Program-made: the position numbers and the translations under genes | DNA from: Leptodontidium sp. MPI-SDFR-AT-0119 | Taxonomy: Eukaryota > Ascomycota > Leotiomycetes > Helotiales > Leptodontidiaceae | Assembly (NCBI GenBank): GCA_020726505.1 | Contig: JAHLEZ010000023.1 | Coordinates: 1-64,000, forward strand | Reading direction: 5' to 3' | DNA: 64,000 nt | Shown: in pieces, positions 10,878 to 21,275 of the stretch | Numbering within the stretch: the stretch's first letter is position 1 | Layout of the letters: each line of letters starts with the position of its first letter | Notes under the pieces: generated by a model | The model's database searches: none | Seen by the model: only the letters and a program-made list of their open reading frames with translations | Told to the model about the DNA's origin: nothing

Positions 10878-11423
10878 CTACGACGACGAGCTATAAACCC
10901 CAATCGCCCTCACAAAATGGAAATCAATATCCGCCACCAAAAGCGGCGCCAACTTCTGCACACTCGCCACAAACTTCGGCGTCAACTTCCCCGCCAAATC
11001 ATCCGTCCCATTCCTGAACATGACCAAATCACTCTTCACCAACGCGCTTGACCCAGGCAGCGTCGCCTCAAACGCAGCATGCTTGCCAACCAGCAGATCC
11101 AGCACGCTGGATATCTGTTTCGAGATACTTATGATCTTGAACGCGACGGAGCGGGACCCGGGGTCGTCGAGTGCTGACGAGGATGAGGATGCTGATGCGG
11201 AGTTTTGCGTGTCGGTTACGAGTTGCGTGGCTTGGGTTTGGATTTGTAATGCTTGTCCGAGAGATGTGATGCCGCCTTGGAAGGTTTGGAGGTTGGATTG
11301 CAAGGTGGTGAGGTCGCTCGAGAGGGTTTGAAGGGTAGAGAGGATGGAGCTGGCATCCCGGGGTGGGAGGATGGCGAGAGAGGTGCTTGCTAGGAAGAGC
11401 GGGAGGAGGCTCTTGAGATGCAT
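10878..11423 (-). CDS. Secreted HsbA-family (hydrophobic surface-binding) protein, copy 1
   Basis: 181 residues. The start at 11423 (MHLKSLLPLFLASTSLA) gives a clean signal peptide, cleaved around ILPPR; the frame is open upstream but that part is basic and not secretory. The mature chain is Ser/Thr/Ala-rich, with regular heptad-like hydrophobics (LSTLQTLSSDLTTLQSNLQT) and the central ISISKQISSVLDLLVGKHAAFE segment typical of HsbA/cell-wall galactomannoprotein proteins (Pfam HsbA). No Cys in the mature part. Family members are small, amphipathic, secreted or wall-bound, and in Aspergillus oryzae one binds hydrophobic surfaces and recruits a polyesterase. It lies downstream of, and on the same strand as, a secreted lipase; a second copy lies beyond that lipase. 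No intron is needed, unlike copy 2. Confidence 0.75.
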   Translation of the reverse strand: MHLKSLLPLFLASTSLAILPPRDASSILSTLQTLSSDLTTLQSNLQTFQGGITSLGQALQIQTQATQLVTDTQNSASASSSSSALDDPGSRSVAFKIISISKQISSVLDLLVGKHAAFEATLPGSSALVKSDLVMFRNGTDDLAGKLTPKFVASVQKLAPLLVADIDFHFVRAIGVYSSSS

Positions 11424-12300
11424 CTTCCCCTTTCTCTTGCGATGGATGGTTATGCAATGGAATCTTCTCCGTGTGAGATTGATGGTGCCTACTGGGAGTA
11501 TCTGGTCAAACAATGAAGAATGACATGGGGGAGAATCTATCCCCAGGTTATCTGAAGTGAGCGGGGAACGAGTTGCTGAATTGCCTCAACACATGCCACC
11601 TCGGCAGATACATTTCGAATGGCGTTGTGATGAAGCTATTCGCGATATGCGGAGAGAACCCATCCCACGCATTAGCGCCAGGCTAATTCCCATCTCTGCA
11701 AGTTTTGTACGTTAGAAATCCCCTCAGTGAACGGTTAGTGCCTAGCCTCAGTACTCTAGTTCTCTAATCGGGGCGAGAAAGAGCTTATTCGGCAGATACC
11801 TTTCCAGATCTTCAATCGCGGCGTGATGAACCTATCCACGTTGTGCGGGGAAAGCTTGTCCCCACGCGGTAGCATCAGCCTTATGTAAATCTACTTTTTG
11901 CTAGCCTCCGAAACGTGGGTTAGTCCCAGTAGTCTACCCCTCTTGTGCGATCTAAAGACTAGTAGCAAGATGCTTGTCTCTGATTCTGAAATATCAACAT
12001 AGCTTAGCGACCGCCTTGGCGTGGGGATTTGATCTCCAGTTCTAGCTAAAGATCAGCCTGTACAGTAGCTAGAGACGAGGGGTCGTAAGGTCTAGTTAAA
12101 AACGCTATTGGGGTAGTAAGAGGATTGTCACATTCACAGAGAGAAACCGAGGTATGGGAAATATTGTTGTTGGAATAGATTGGCAACCCTGATGACTAGA
12201 TAACTAGCTAGCAGTTATGTTCCTCGTCCCCAAGTGAATTGCACCGCATCGTCGCATTATTTCCATCATCAATTCGACACATGTTTTCATTGCTTGCTCA
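11424..12300. repeat. Spacer with several diverged hairpin-containing repeat copies
   Basis: 877 bp without a gene between HsbA copy 1 and the lipase. It holds repeated short hairpins: TGGGG...CCCCA at 11526-11545, ATGCG...CGCAT at 11647-11672, GGGGA...TCCCC at 11848-11864 and TGGGGA...TCTCCA at 12022-12038. Two longer segments, about 11600-11690 and 11788-11882, share CGGCAGATAC-, GGCGT(T)GTGATGAA- and hairpin blocks in the same order, so they look like diverged copies of one unit. No coding capacity or clear terminal repeats; origin unknown. Confidence 0.45.
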
Positions 12301-13342
12301 CTAAGGAAATACCGCACCACACGCAGCAATGAAAAGGGAACTGGCGATGACCATATCTGAGTAGCCGATATGCGCACCATTGATAGGATTGGTCCCAGTC
12401 GCTTGGCCGGCATTGCATTTCTACCACACTTTAGCATCTTCAACTCCAAGGGTAGATCAACGAAACAGAAGACAGGACATACCGGAGAATCAGTATCACA
12501 CTTATAAGTTGTAGACGCACTATTTCCAGAAGCTTTGCTCTCCCAGTACTCAGCTCCATGATGAACGTAATTCAGAACAGAAGGAGGAATCTGAGGCACG
12601 CCATCATTGGCGTGAGTGACTCGGTAGTAGTTCGCACTCGGGATCTGCTTGTTGATATACGACGCCCAAGCTGCATTTCCATTGCGCGGCTCGCCGAAAG
12701 TGTAGGTGGCGGAAACGGGTACTTTTTGGCCGACGAGAGAGGAGGTTGCGATGGCTGCGAGGGCTCCGCCGAGAGAATGCCCGGTCACGGTGAGCTTGTA
12801 GCCGGGGTGAGATGCAAGCTGGGATTTGATACTTGATGAGACGACGGATGCAAGAGAGTTGTAGCCGGCTTGGAAACCCTCGTGGACCTGTCTTTGTTAA
12901 CTTCGTGTTGTGTTGGAGGGTTAATTTCCAAGGAATTACATACGAGACAACTGGAGCAAGAGGTTCCAACGGCTGTCAACGGCACCAAGATAGCATCCAG
13001 ATCGGTATCGAGGTCCTTGGGAGAAGAGGTTCCTTTGAAAGCAATGATCAGTTCTTTGGCTGAGTCGTCACGGAAAAGTGTCGCTCGGGTTTGAGTCCCT
13101 GTGGTGTCGTTGAAGTACCGTACGACTGATGAGCCGTATGCTGGAAATGCACATGTTGGACCGTAGGCGGCTGATGAGAAAGATGTATATCTGACGAGCT
13201 TTTGGTAGATGGCGGAAGATACTTGGAGATGTCAGTAAGGTCTGGGAAAAGAGGGATTGTTTGATTTACCAAGTGTTTGAGCGACGGTTTGCTGGGCGAG
13301 GAAAAGTGCAAGCACTATAGTTTGGGACAGATTGAACAACAT
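12301..13342 (-). CDS. Secreted class 3 lipase (triacylglycerol lipase / feruloyl-esterase type)
   Basis: Extracellular alpha/beta-hydrolase that would cleave triacylglycerol or related esters. Exons complement(12301..12420, 12483..12887, 12944..13221, 13270..13342), with introns of 62, 56 and 48 nt; 291 residues. The signal peptide MLFNLSQTIVLALFLAQQTVA is followed by the Rhizomucor-miehei-lipase fold: FSSAAYGPTC, ELIIAFKGTSSPKDLDTDL (oxyanion strand), VHEGFQAGYNSL, then the nucleophile elbow VTGHSLGGALA, TYTFGEPRNGN, the catalytic Asp in THANDGVPQIPP and the catalytic His in YVHHGAEYW. The C-terminus TNPINGAHIGYSDMV...CGAVFP is typical. Only the four-exon model joins all blocks; the longest uninterrupted frame reads through the last intron into noise. 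It is divergent from HsbA copy 2 across 494 bp. Confidence 0.85.
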
Positions 13343-13836
13343 TTTCCCTGGTGGCGGGGGTTCTGAATTCAGAAATTGGTGATGAAGGAGAGAGCCAGAG
13401 ACTTTTCCTGGAGAAACTTTTTGAGGACGTTTTGAACGAAGGTCAAGATGGATTACAATATGCTTAATCACAACCTCCACATATAAAAGCTAAAATAGCC
13501 AGGTTAGACGGGTACAGCTTTCAGAGTATGCGGGGAAAATCCAAGCTTTCAGTTAGTTTCCGGTAGTACGCATTAGCAACTTGAAGACCCAACTGCCTCC
13601 TGCATTAGTCTAGATATCCCAACCATGACCGAGGCACCAGGGTCAAACATCTGATCATGATTAGAAAGTGTACTGTACCTAGGAATAGAAAATAGATCAG
13701 ATGCAAATTCCAATCCCCCCTTCTCCCCTCAACTCCATCGTCCGAACTTCCCTCACAACCAGAAAAAAGTCTTTCAATTCAACAACCCTCCAACCTCAGC
13801 TCATCTTCTCCATTTGCCTCAAAAACACCCATCAAC
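13343..13836. promoter_or_regulatory. Shared divergent promoter of lipase and HsbA copy 2
   Basis: 494 bp between two divergent secreted-protein genes. A TATAAAAG-like run lies near 13484, about 140 bp from the lipase ATG. A segment at 13528-13577 begins ATGCGGGGA and ends ACGCATTAGC, matching the ends of the hairpin repeat at 11647-11677. The arrangement would allow co-regulation, which is inference. Confidence 0.4.
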
Positions 13837-14484
13837 ATGAGGAACTTCTTCACTGCCAGTCTGACACTTTCATTCGCGCTCTCCGCGGCAGCAGACTACA
13901 ACACCGTGATCACCGATATCAACAACGTCGGCAACCTGATCACAATCCTCGACAACGACACCAAGGCCGTACTCCCAGGCGTCGCTGGCGTGCCATTCGC
14001 TCTCCAAGTTGAAGTCGATGCAGTGAATCTGGACAACGCCATCCTCGCCGCAACGCGCGATGCAACTGCCTCGCCACCTTTCGGAGAGCCTGGCTCTCTC
14101 TCAGTTTCAGGAGCTGTTATAAACTTGACATCGAAAGTCCAGAAGGCTTTGTCCGATCTGACGGCGCAGCAAAATGGGTTTGGGGAATTGGGTCCTATTG
14201 TGCTTAGTTCGTTGTACCGTGAGTTAAATGTTTTTTTTTTGGCCCCTTGAAAGAGTATGAGGACGTACTGACTGTGTTCTGGCAGAATTGAAGAAAGATA
14301 CGGATGTTTTTGGGAAAGCAGTTATTGCTAAACTAGGCACTGTGGAGCAAGCTGTTGCACCTGCGATTATCTCACAGATTGATGGATATTTCAACAGTGC
14401 TATTACGGCATATGGTGGAAAAGGTATGTTCTTTGCTCTTCTTCTATAGAGATTAAAGTCTAATCGTGAACCGCAGCTACCTAG
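13837..14484 (+). CDS. Secreted HsbA-family protein, copy 2
   Basis: Exons 13837..14218, 14286..14423 and 14477..14484; 175 residues. The signal peptide MRNFFTASLTLSFALSAAA is followed by DYNTVITDINNVGNLITILD, the characteristic HsbA start of the mature chain. The C-terminal exon encodes LKKDTDVFGKAVIAKLGTVE...YFNSAITAYGGK, again standard for the family. The first intron (GTGAGT...GGCAG) and the short second (GTATGT...CGCAG, leaving only the last codons Ala-Thr-stop) have good borders; if the second is not spliced the protein gains a few residues and stops nearby. Same family as the copy at 10878-11423 but clearly diverged, so an old duplication or independent recruitment. Probably expressed with the neighbouring divergent lipase. 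Confidence 0.8.
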
Positions 14485-15456
14485 ATAGTTATTCGCCACA
14501 ATTTTAAGAATCGGTTGTGTTGGTTGTGGAGTTGAGGAATTGGCTTTGCTTCCTGGGGGCTAGCGTACGAAGCGAAGTGGTCTTAATCGTAGCTGATGTC
14601 AATATTCTCAAAATGACGATCTCGGCAATCCTACCTGATATGCGTATTTATCTGGTGAATTTCTAAGATCGCTTTCCGTCTGAAAAGAACTGGCTTCCAG
14701 GAGTAGTCCCAGCAGAACCAAGTCGGCTTCTGTTGGCATACTCAAAATACTGGACGACAAAGGGTATTCAACGGTCCGAGTAGAATAATAGTAGAGAGGT
14801 ATTCACCAGATAGCGGTTAATTTGTGTGGACGCGGGGCTCTTGAAGATCTCCGTGGGTTCTACTGAGTTCAGGTCAACATGTTTGTCGCGGGTGTTCGCC
14901 TAAAACCCGGGGACTTTTTAGGGGGAATACTTACTGTACCCTTGTTTTGCAAATCGTTCTCTATCTCGCTTCCTGAGAATAGATAAGTGTCATCAAGGAG
15001 TAATTCGCTATGTAAGAAATTCTATTGTCTTCGCACAAACTGGAACTGTGCATAAACTAGACTTGAATATTGTTTTTAGTTGGCCAAGCACGATGCGCTT
15101 GGCTTCTAAACAAATGGCATATCACGATGGTAGGGACTCAACCCTGTTTGTTTATCTTGAAGAATTACGTTGTCAGCGTTAGATTTCTATCATGGGTAAT
15201 TAGTGTGTGAATATAGTTGGTGTTGAACCGTTCATTTTTGTTGCCGCCCCCTGATTCCTCGAACTATGAAGGTGTATGTAAAGATTGTCCCAAGAAATCT
15301 CGCGACGATGTACAGTCAAGAACCCGATGGCACATGAATCAAGGAAGATGGATTAATTTATAAAGAATGTAGCACAAGTTATCGCTAAGAAGAAACACCC
15401 AACGCCCCAACATTTCAACCGCTCATCAAGTCATTACTCATCACCATCGCCATATC
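14485..15456. other. Convergent spacer, no gene seen
   Basis: Just under 1 kb between HsbA copy 2 and the membrane protein, both ending here. Frames are short and stop-rich on both strands. One stretch near 14824-14935 carries CGCGGGG and CCCGGGG runs reminiscent of the hairpin motifs further left, but I cannot align it. Confidence 0.4.
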
Positions 15457-18125
15457 CTACGATGAACCCTCTCTATTCTCTTGAACAGTCACGACTACTA
15501 CTTCCTTACTCAACGGACTGGCTGCCGGAATAGTAGGCGACATAGGCGGACTAACAGGGCTGATGACATCCGCATCTTCCCCTTCCCGACTAATCTCCAC
15601 ATTCGAAGTAAGAGTTGCCAGAGTGGGATGTCTCGTGACAACTGGTGTCGGCGCCAACGTCGTCTCCGAAGAGGTCGTAACAACGGTCCCTTGCTTTTGA
15701 ATCATCATTATTTGCCCATTATCAAACATCGGACTATGCGGCACTGGTCTCCCCGCAACAGTGGGGTGCCATTCATCCCATTCTGCTGGAAGTGAGATCT
15801 CATCTCCCTTCTCAGTAAGCGGGATGTCATCTGCGCATCTGACCCAGTTCCCCATGCCGGCTTCTTCGTATGCCATGCGTTGGAGCTGCAGCGCTGAGTC
15901 GAGTTTCCAGCACATCTTGTGGAAAGAGCCGCGGTTGAGCTTGGTCTGGATCCAGCCTATGATTGTCTCAAGCCAGAGACTGGCCAGGATGGCAAGACCG
16001 CCGAATCCTGCGATGAGACTCAAAGCGAGGATGGAGAAGGACTGGTAGGCGCTGTCGCGCATGATGTAGTTTGCGCAGAACCATTGCAGTTCGGTGTCGT
16101 TGGCTGCAGCGTTGGTGGTGTATTGTGCATACTTTCCAGGTGCTCCGGTGGCCGTTTCCGCGACGTAGCGTTGGATGATGTTCATGCCTGTTGAGAACCA
16201 GTTGGTGGCTTCGAGCTCCCACTGGTTGGATGGGAGAGGGCTGGACATGAAGCCGGAGGTGTAATCACTGGCCAAGAGAGGTGCGTGGAAGTACGGGATT
16301 GTGTTCTAGAGAGAATCAGCTTAATTTGTGGGAGTCTTCTCTTCAGGTATGCACTACTTACGCGCATCTCAGCTGCAAGAGCAGCATACATGATAATAGT
16401 GATTGCTTCTACCTGGTGGGGTGTATCCAAGATTGCTGATGTGTATGCGTCAAAATCCAATCCAAGAGTCCCCCAATCTAGCAGAGGGGTACATTTTGAG
16501 TCTGAGTCCATTGGGCGGTTGGGATTACAGAACTGATGTTGTTCGGTGCAGCCAAGGACATTAACAGAATTGTCCATGCCGTAAACAGTCACGTTGCGAG
16601 GTGCGTAACCGGGATCGAACACCGAAATGGAACGCTCTTCGTGTGCTGAGAGCCAGAGGTCATCGCTCGGCGCTATGTTGTAGCCATTGAAAGAGACAAA
16701 AACCAACTCCACGGTGCTGTTTGGGGCGTTCATCTCGGGGATTGGGGTGAAGCCCATCGAAGGACTGGTCGGAATTCCAGATGCAACACTGAATCAAGAA
16801 AGTTAGACGAGCTCGGAATAATATCAAAATTTTATTTACTCACAAGACTGAATACAATGGAGCCCCTGACTGGATATCGTAGTATAGTTCAAGATCCTTG
16901 TAATCATTGTGAACATACGTTGCGTTTGGTAGACCGCCATATTGTTCCCGAGTCGAATTCATCATGTTGTTTGTCCCATAATAGGCCGCCGTGTAGTTGT
17001 AACCTCGACCGTTTAAAACAGAGGATCCATTTTTGGTATATCCGCTCGTCGTTACTGGTGAACATGTTGTTACTTTCCTGTACTGCACGCGATCCTTTTT
17101 TTCGCTGTTGATACCCAAATCATGGTTCGAATCAAGTAGAGTACTGTCAAGTCGCAGAGAGGTGTTGGGGGCACCAAGACACATCTCGGCTGAGAAGGGA
17201 CAGGTGGCGTTATTCCTGGACAGATAGGGAATTTCTCGCTTTTTGAAAATGTTGCATTCCGGTGAGGATTGATAGCCACTGAGACAATCACGAACATAGG
17301 ATTTGCTCAAATCAGCGTTCACACGTTGGTGCACGTTGAAATCTGTCATCTGGAAAACCATCAGTTGCATTCCACTGGTATTTCAGAAGAGCACTGCAGG
17401 GATAAGTTGATCCAGGATATGCGTGGGCGATGTGCAGGGGGAAAATATGCTTTCTCATTGATCAAACTCACCTGGTTGAAATCGCTTGACATATCCGCGC
17501 TCAAGATCCTGTCCGCAGAGTCAGTTGCTGCTCTCACAAAGTTTGCGGGATTCAAACGGAATAAATCGCTGTGCGCATACCAATATACGATTTTCAAGGC
17601 ACAACAGATAGAGAGAACTTACCAAATTCCACAGTTTGGACTCCGGACAAGAATTTCATCACTAGTAGTAGCGACTCTTGAAGAAAAGACGGAGGCAGCA
17701 CCAAACATCATCAGGTAAACGGTGCCAAGAATGACAAGACCGATAGAATTTTTGAAGCTGCCAACGGATTGTGAGCGCCATGCCCAGGATATTTTCGAAA
17801 GTTGCCAAACAGTAACAAGAGGAGAGCCATGATTGCGTAAAGTAGCTTGCTGCTGGAAATGCATGCCATACTGAGGCTTCCGAGTTGCCCTCAATTGGTG
17901 TACGAAGAAGGAGAGCATTCCCCAAGATTGGCTGGCAGCAACAGAAACAAATAATGCAAGAGCTGCGATGAGGATAGTTCCATTCTGAGTGGTAAGGGTG
18001 AGGGTTCGTCCTTCAGATGAACCTTTTGCCCAATTCGTCCAGACACCCTGAGGAAGTTAGGTTCAAAACGCTATTCTGGGATGTTGACAACATACAAGAT
18101 GGACGTTCAAGTCGGTCGTAGACAT
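15457..18125 (-). CDS. Large glycosylated multi-pass membrane protein (fungal, unknown function)
   Basis: Six exons: complement(15457..16305, 16362..16788, 16844..17349, 17472..17568, 17623..18047, 18096..18125); 777 residues, all junctions phase-consistent. The first exon encodes only ten residues (MSTTDLNVHL), then GVWTNWAKG...LTLTTQNGTILIAALALFVSVAAS, a pattern I know from fungal hypothetical membrane proteins. Predicted TM segments lie near residues 34-58, 105-130 and 586-612. The large region between (about 150-580) is Cys- and N-glycosylation-site-rich (NNATCPF, NGSSV, NYTAAY, NATYV, NSTVEL), so it is probably extracytoplasmic. The tail is Ser/Thr/Pro-rich, probably cytosolic. The third intron (122 nt, 17350-17471) is longer than its neighbours. 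No enzymatic motif; function not assigned. Confidence 0.75.
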
Positions 18126-19468
18126 TGTGAGGAAATATATAGTCAAAATGTCTTGTTTGGACTTGAAAAGAAGTAAGAACAAGAACTGTTTTCTCCGAGT
18201 AGGTAGAATGGGAATTGATTTGAGATTGGAAGCTTGACCTGGGAGACAAAAACCTGGTATTGGAAGGCAGACTACCGCTCTTATAGAAAAAGGTAGAGCA
18301 AAGAACTATTTCCAACTCCATATTGATCTTCACGATCATGTTCACTGGAACGTTGGGGGCACAATCCTTGGATGTCCTCGAGTCGGTGAGACCAAGGTTT
18401 CAATCATTAGTAAAGCAAGCTCACGAAATGCACCTCAACACTGCAGAGAAATGGAGCAATAACGCAGTCCTATTTCCAGACCAGCTTCAGTCTCTTGTCT
18501 ATACTCGAAGCAGGAGGGCCTTCCTAATGGAGGTAGCCCAACCCGACAATCAACCATGAGAGCTGCAGCCTTTCGTCTTTCCGACCCCAAATATACTTTT
18601 TTTCTTCAGCCTCGTGGTATTAATCATCGGCATGCATGCATAGGCTCGGTAGGCTGCGCAGGACCAAGAATGGGATGGTTGCCGCGGAAGCGCTTCTCAC
18701 ATCACCCGCACAGCTGCAAGTCAGACGGCCCCAGAAGAAAAGCACATTTCGATTCAGGATGGCCATTGAGATGGGATTGGCCCCGCCTCTTTGATTCGGT
18801 ACCAAGAGAGATCCAACTGCATAGGGCAGGACCCAGGTGCCCGAGCTCAGCAGCTCACATAATCGTACATGGTCACACACGATGTTGAAGCGCGGCGCGG
18901 TTATTCCGTGTTGCTGGATGATGATATCTTGACTCTTCCTAAGAGTCTTTCTTCTGTTGGTCCCGCCCCCCACCAGTGGGATAAGACCTGCGTGAGACCG
19001 ACCGGCTTGAAATGTCGATGGTGACATAGCTGCAAGTTGCAATTGGTACGCTCGTGGATAGAAGCGGGTATGCGAAATATCCAGGAGCGAAGCAAAGGAG
19101 AAAGTATCACCGAAGTCCAAAGAGCCTGCAGCGTTGAGGAGAGGAGAAGGAGAAAAGCTTTGTAGGACATCAAAATAAAGTGGACTTAGTCATCAAGAGG
19201 CAGCGATAAGCGGATAACACATGGGACGGCGATGGGGAAGGCAGAAAGAAGTCTCAATGGAATGTCAGGAATGTCACCGCTTACTCGATTGCATCGCGAC
19301 TTGACTTACGACCAACTGGTGAACTGGTAATTCCATAGTTCATTGGCTGGAGCGCTTCCCATTCTGAGAATTGTGCAATATTGCTCTCCTGCAGAGCAAT
19401 CCACCCCAATCTATCCCACATCTGACAAGGGTTTCAAAGTACATTCAACCATAGCAGCCAAACTCTTC
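18126..19468. other. Intergenic, no gene seen
   Basis: 1.34 kb upstream of the membrane protein and before the aldo-keto reductase relic. Overlapping open frames at 18556-18888 (plus) and 18620-19120 (minus) lack domains, hydrophobic pattern or splice support, so I leave them out. Confidence 0.4.
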
Positions 19469-20418
19469 ATGTCGATCTCCTCGCCCTCCCCAATTCTTCC
19501 GTCAAGATTCCTCGCCTTGGATTTGGGGTCCATCAATCCCCCAGCAAGCAATTCGTTGCCTCATGCCTAGCCGCCGCCTTCAAGGCTGGGTACAGGCACA
19601 TTGATCCAGCACAGTAGGATTTCGCTGTCATCATAAGCCACAAACTTCAGCTCACCGCGTTCACAGGTACTATGATAACGAGAAGGAAGTTAGGGAAGCT
19701 CTCCGCCAATTAGGCATGCCTCGATCCGATGTGTTCATCACTACCAAGATGATGACGGATTATGACGGCCGCTGGAAGCGTGGACAGGACATACGAGAAA
19801 CTTGTTGAAAGCGTTGATAAGATCAATGTCAAGGATGAATATGTGGATCCCATCTCGATACATACTCCTAGTGGGGGCTCGAAGAATAGGAAGGAGATGT
19901 TCCTAGCACTGGAGAAACTGTTGAAAAGAGGCAGGACGAAGGCCATTGGGGTCAGCAATTGGGGGATTGGCCATATCGAGGAGCTAAAGGGCTTTGCAAA
20001 GGTCTACCCGCCGCATGTCAATCAAATAGAGGTATGTAAACTTACTTCTGTGGACAAACAGCAGGAGTTGACAGTGTTCCAGCTACCCTTTTCCCGACAG
20101 CGAGAAATTGTCGAATTCTGCCACAGGAACGGCATTATCATCGAAGCCTACTGCCCTCTCGTCTGAAATCAAAAGGCCAATGGCCCGACCCTCACTTCGA
20201 TTGCTAAGGCACATAAAAAGACACTCAGCCATGTACTGATCAGGTACTGCCTGCAGAAGAATTGGGTTCTGTTGCCCAAGAGCGATACACCATCCCGGAT
20301 AGTCGAGAGTGCCACTGTGGACGACTTTGAGCTTTCCAAGGAGGAGATGAAGACATTAGATGACTTAAACCAAGGGAGCAAAAAGGCTATTGTCAAGCCT
20401 GTCAGCAACACGCTCTAG
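19469..20418 (+). pseudogene. Decaying aldo-keto reductase gene
   Basis: NADPH-dependent aldo-keto reductase family, now broken. Recognisable blocks in order: VKIPRLGFGVHQSPSKQ, CLAAAFKAGYRHIDPAQYYDNE (catalytic Asp and Tyr), SDVFITTK (Lys), SIHTPSGGSKNRKEM (His), GRTKAIGVSNWGIGHIEEL, VNQIE, QREIVEFCHRNGIIIEAYCPL, VLIRYCLQKNWVLLPKSDTP and NTL-stop. Two introns (19614-19666, 20032-20082) still have GT/AG ends. Defects: the only plausible ATG (19469) is out of frame with the body by one base; a 10-bp duplication at 19752-19768 (ATGACGG-ATT-ATGACGG) shifts the frame after TTK; a TGA at 20164-20166 follows EAYCPLV, where CGA would be expected; the conserved HPW block after intron 2 has lost a codon. 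At least three independent lesions argue against sequencing error. Confidence 0.85.
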
Positions 20419-21275
20419 ATTTGACGAAATTGAAGTAGTCAGCACTTTTCTTTCCGACGATAACCCAAGCGTTAGGACCATCTGTTCGTCCGATGTTGTT
20501 TCCACTTCGAAGCGAGGAGCGATGCAAAGCGAGTGCTTCATCATCCATGCTAGCCCATAAAACCGCGTGGTTCAGATTATGCTTATTCAAATTACACTGG
20601 ATCTCATTGTCCACTTTGGAATTGTCATGCCGAGGTACATCTGCACCACCCATGAAGTTTCAACAGCTTCAGCTTTTGATGAAACATCGCAAGGAAACGT
20701 CTCAAACAGGCATCTCTGAAGGCATTGCAAACCTTTTATTTTCAACCTCGGTACAAATGCATACGTATACGTATACAGCCACGTATTTTATCATTAATCC
20801 TCACAGGACATCTATTTCTAGCGTGCTCAGCAAGTAGAGTCAACGTCACCCTCGCTTGGCAGAGCTCGATAGTGCTGACTACGGGGTACGAGGTGCTGCC
20901 CCGCATGGACCAGAAACACTAAAAGAGCTTAAATGGTCGGGCTGAACCTTACATTTACTACGCCTCAGTTTGCTTGTAAATTTGGCCCAGGAACGAATTG
21001 AGTGGTGCCCTATCAGCAGCTCAAGTGAACGTGATAGACCTCGGCACCGACAAACGCGTCACGCTTGGTTGGAATTGGTAGGTCTGGAAGTTGAGACAGC
21101 TGCCTATGTATATCTGCATGAAAAATATGCAAGGAAACGCAATGCTATGCTCTGCTGTGAATATATAGTGTATAGATCTCCTGTCGAAATCGTCCTGTTG
21201 TTGTCCTCAAGCTTCCTACACTTTCAAATCCTTCTTACCATCTCGCAGACAAACATCCTCGAATAATCTCTCATC
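20419..21275. other. Intergenic, no gene seen
   Basis: About 0.86 kb. Short frames only on both strands. It should carry the promoter of the DUF3712 gene at its right end. Confidence 0.4.
21162..21167 (+). promoter_or_regulatory. TATA-like element upstream of the DUF3712 gene
   Basis: A TATATA run within ATATATAG, about 110 bp before the ATG at 21276. Spacing is reasonable for a fungal core promoter; no other support. Confidence 0.3.

Noticed and set aside
12204..12300. Continuation of the lipase frame beyond its stop
   Set aside because: This comes from reading through the last intron in the wrong frame; the spliced frame ends at 12301-12303 with the typical CGAVFP C-terminus.
18556..19120. 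Overlapping open frames on both strands
   Set aside because: No domain, signal peptide, TM helix or splice pattern; they overlap each other.
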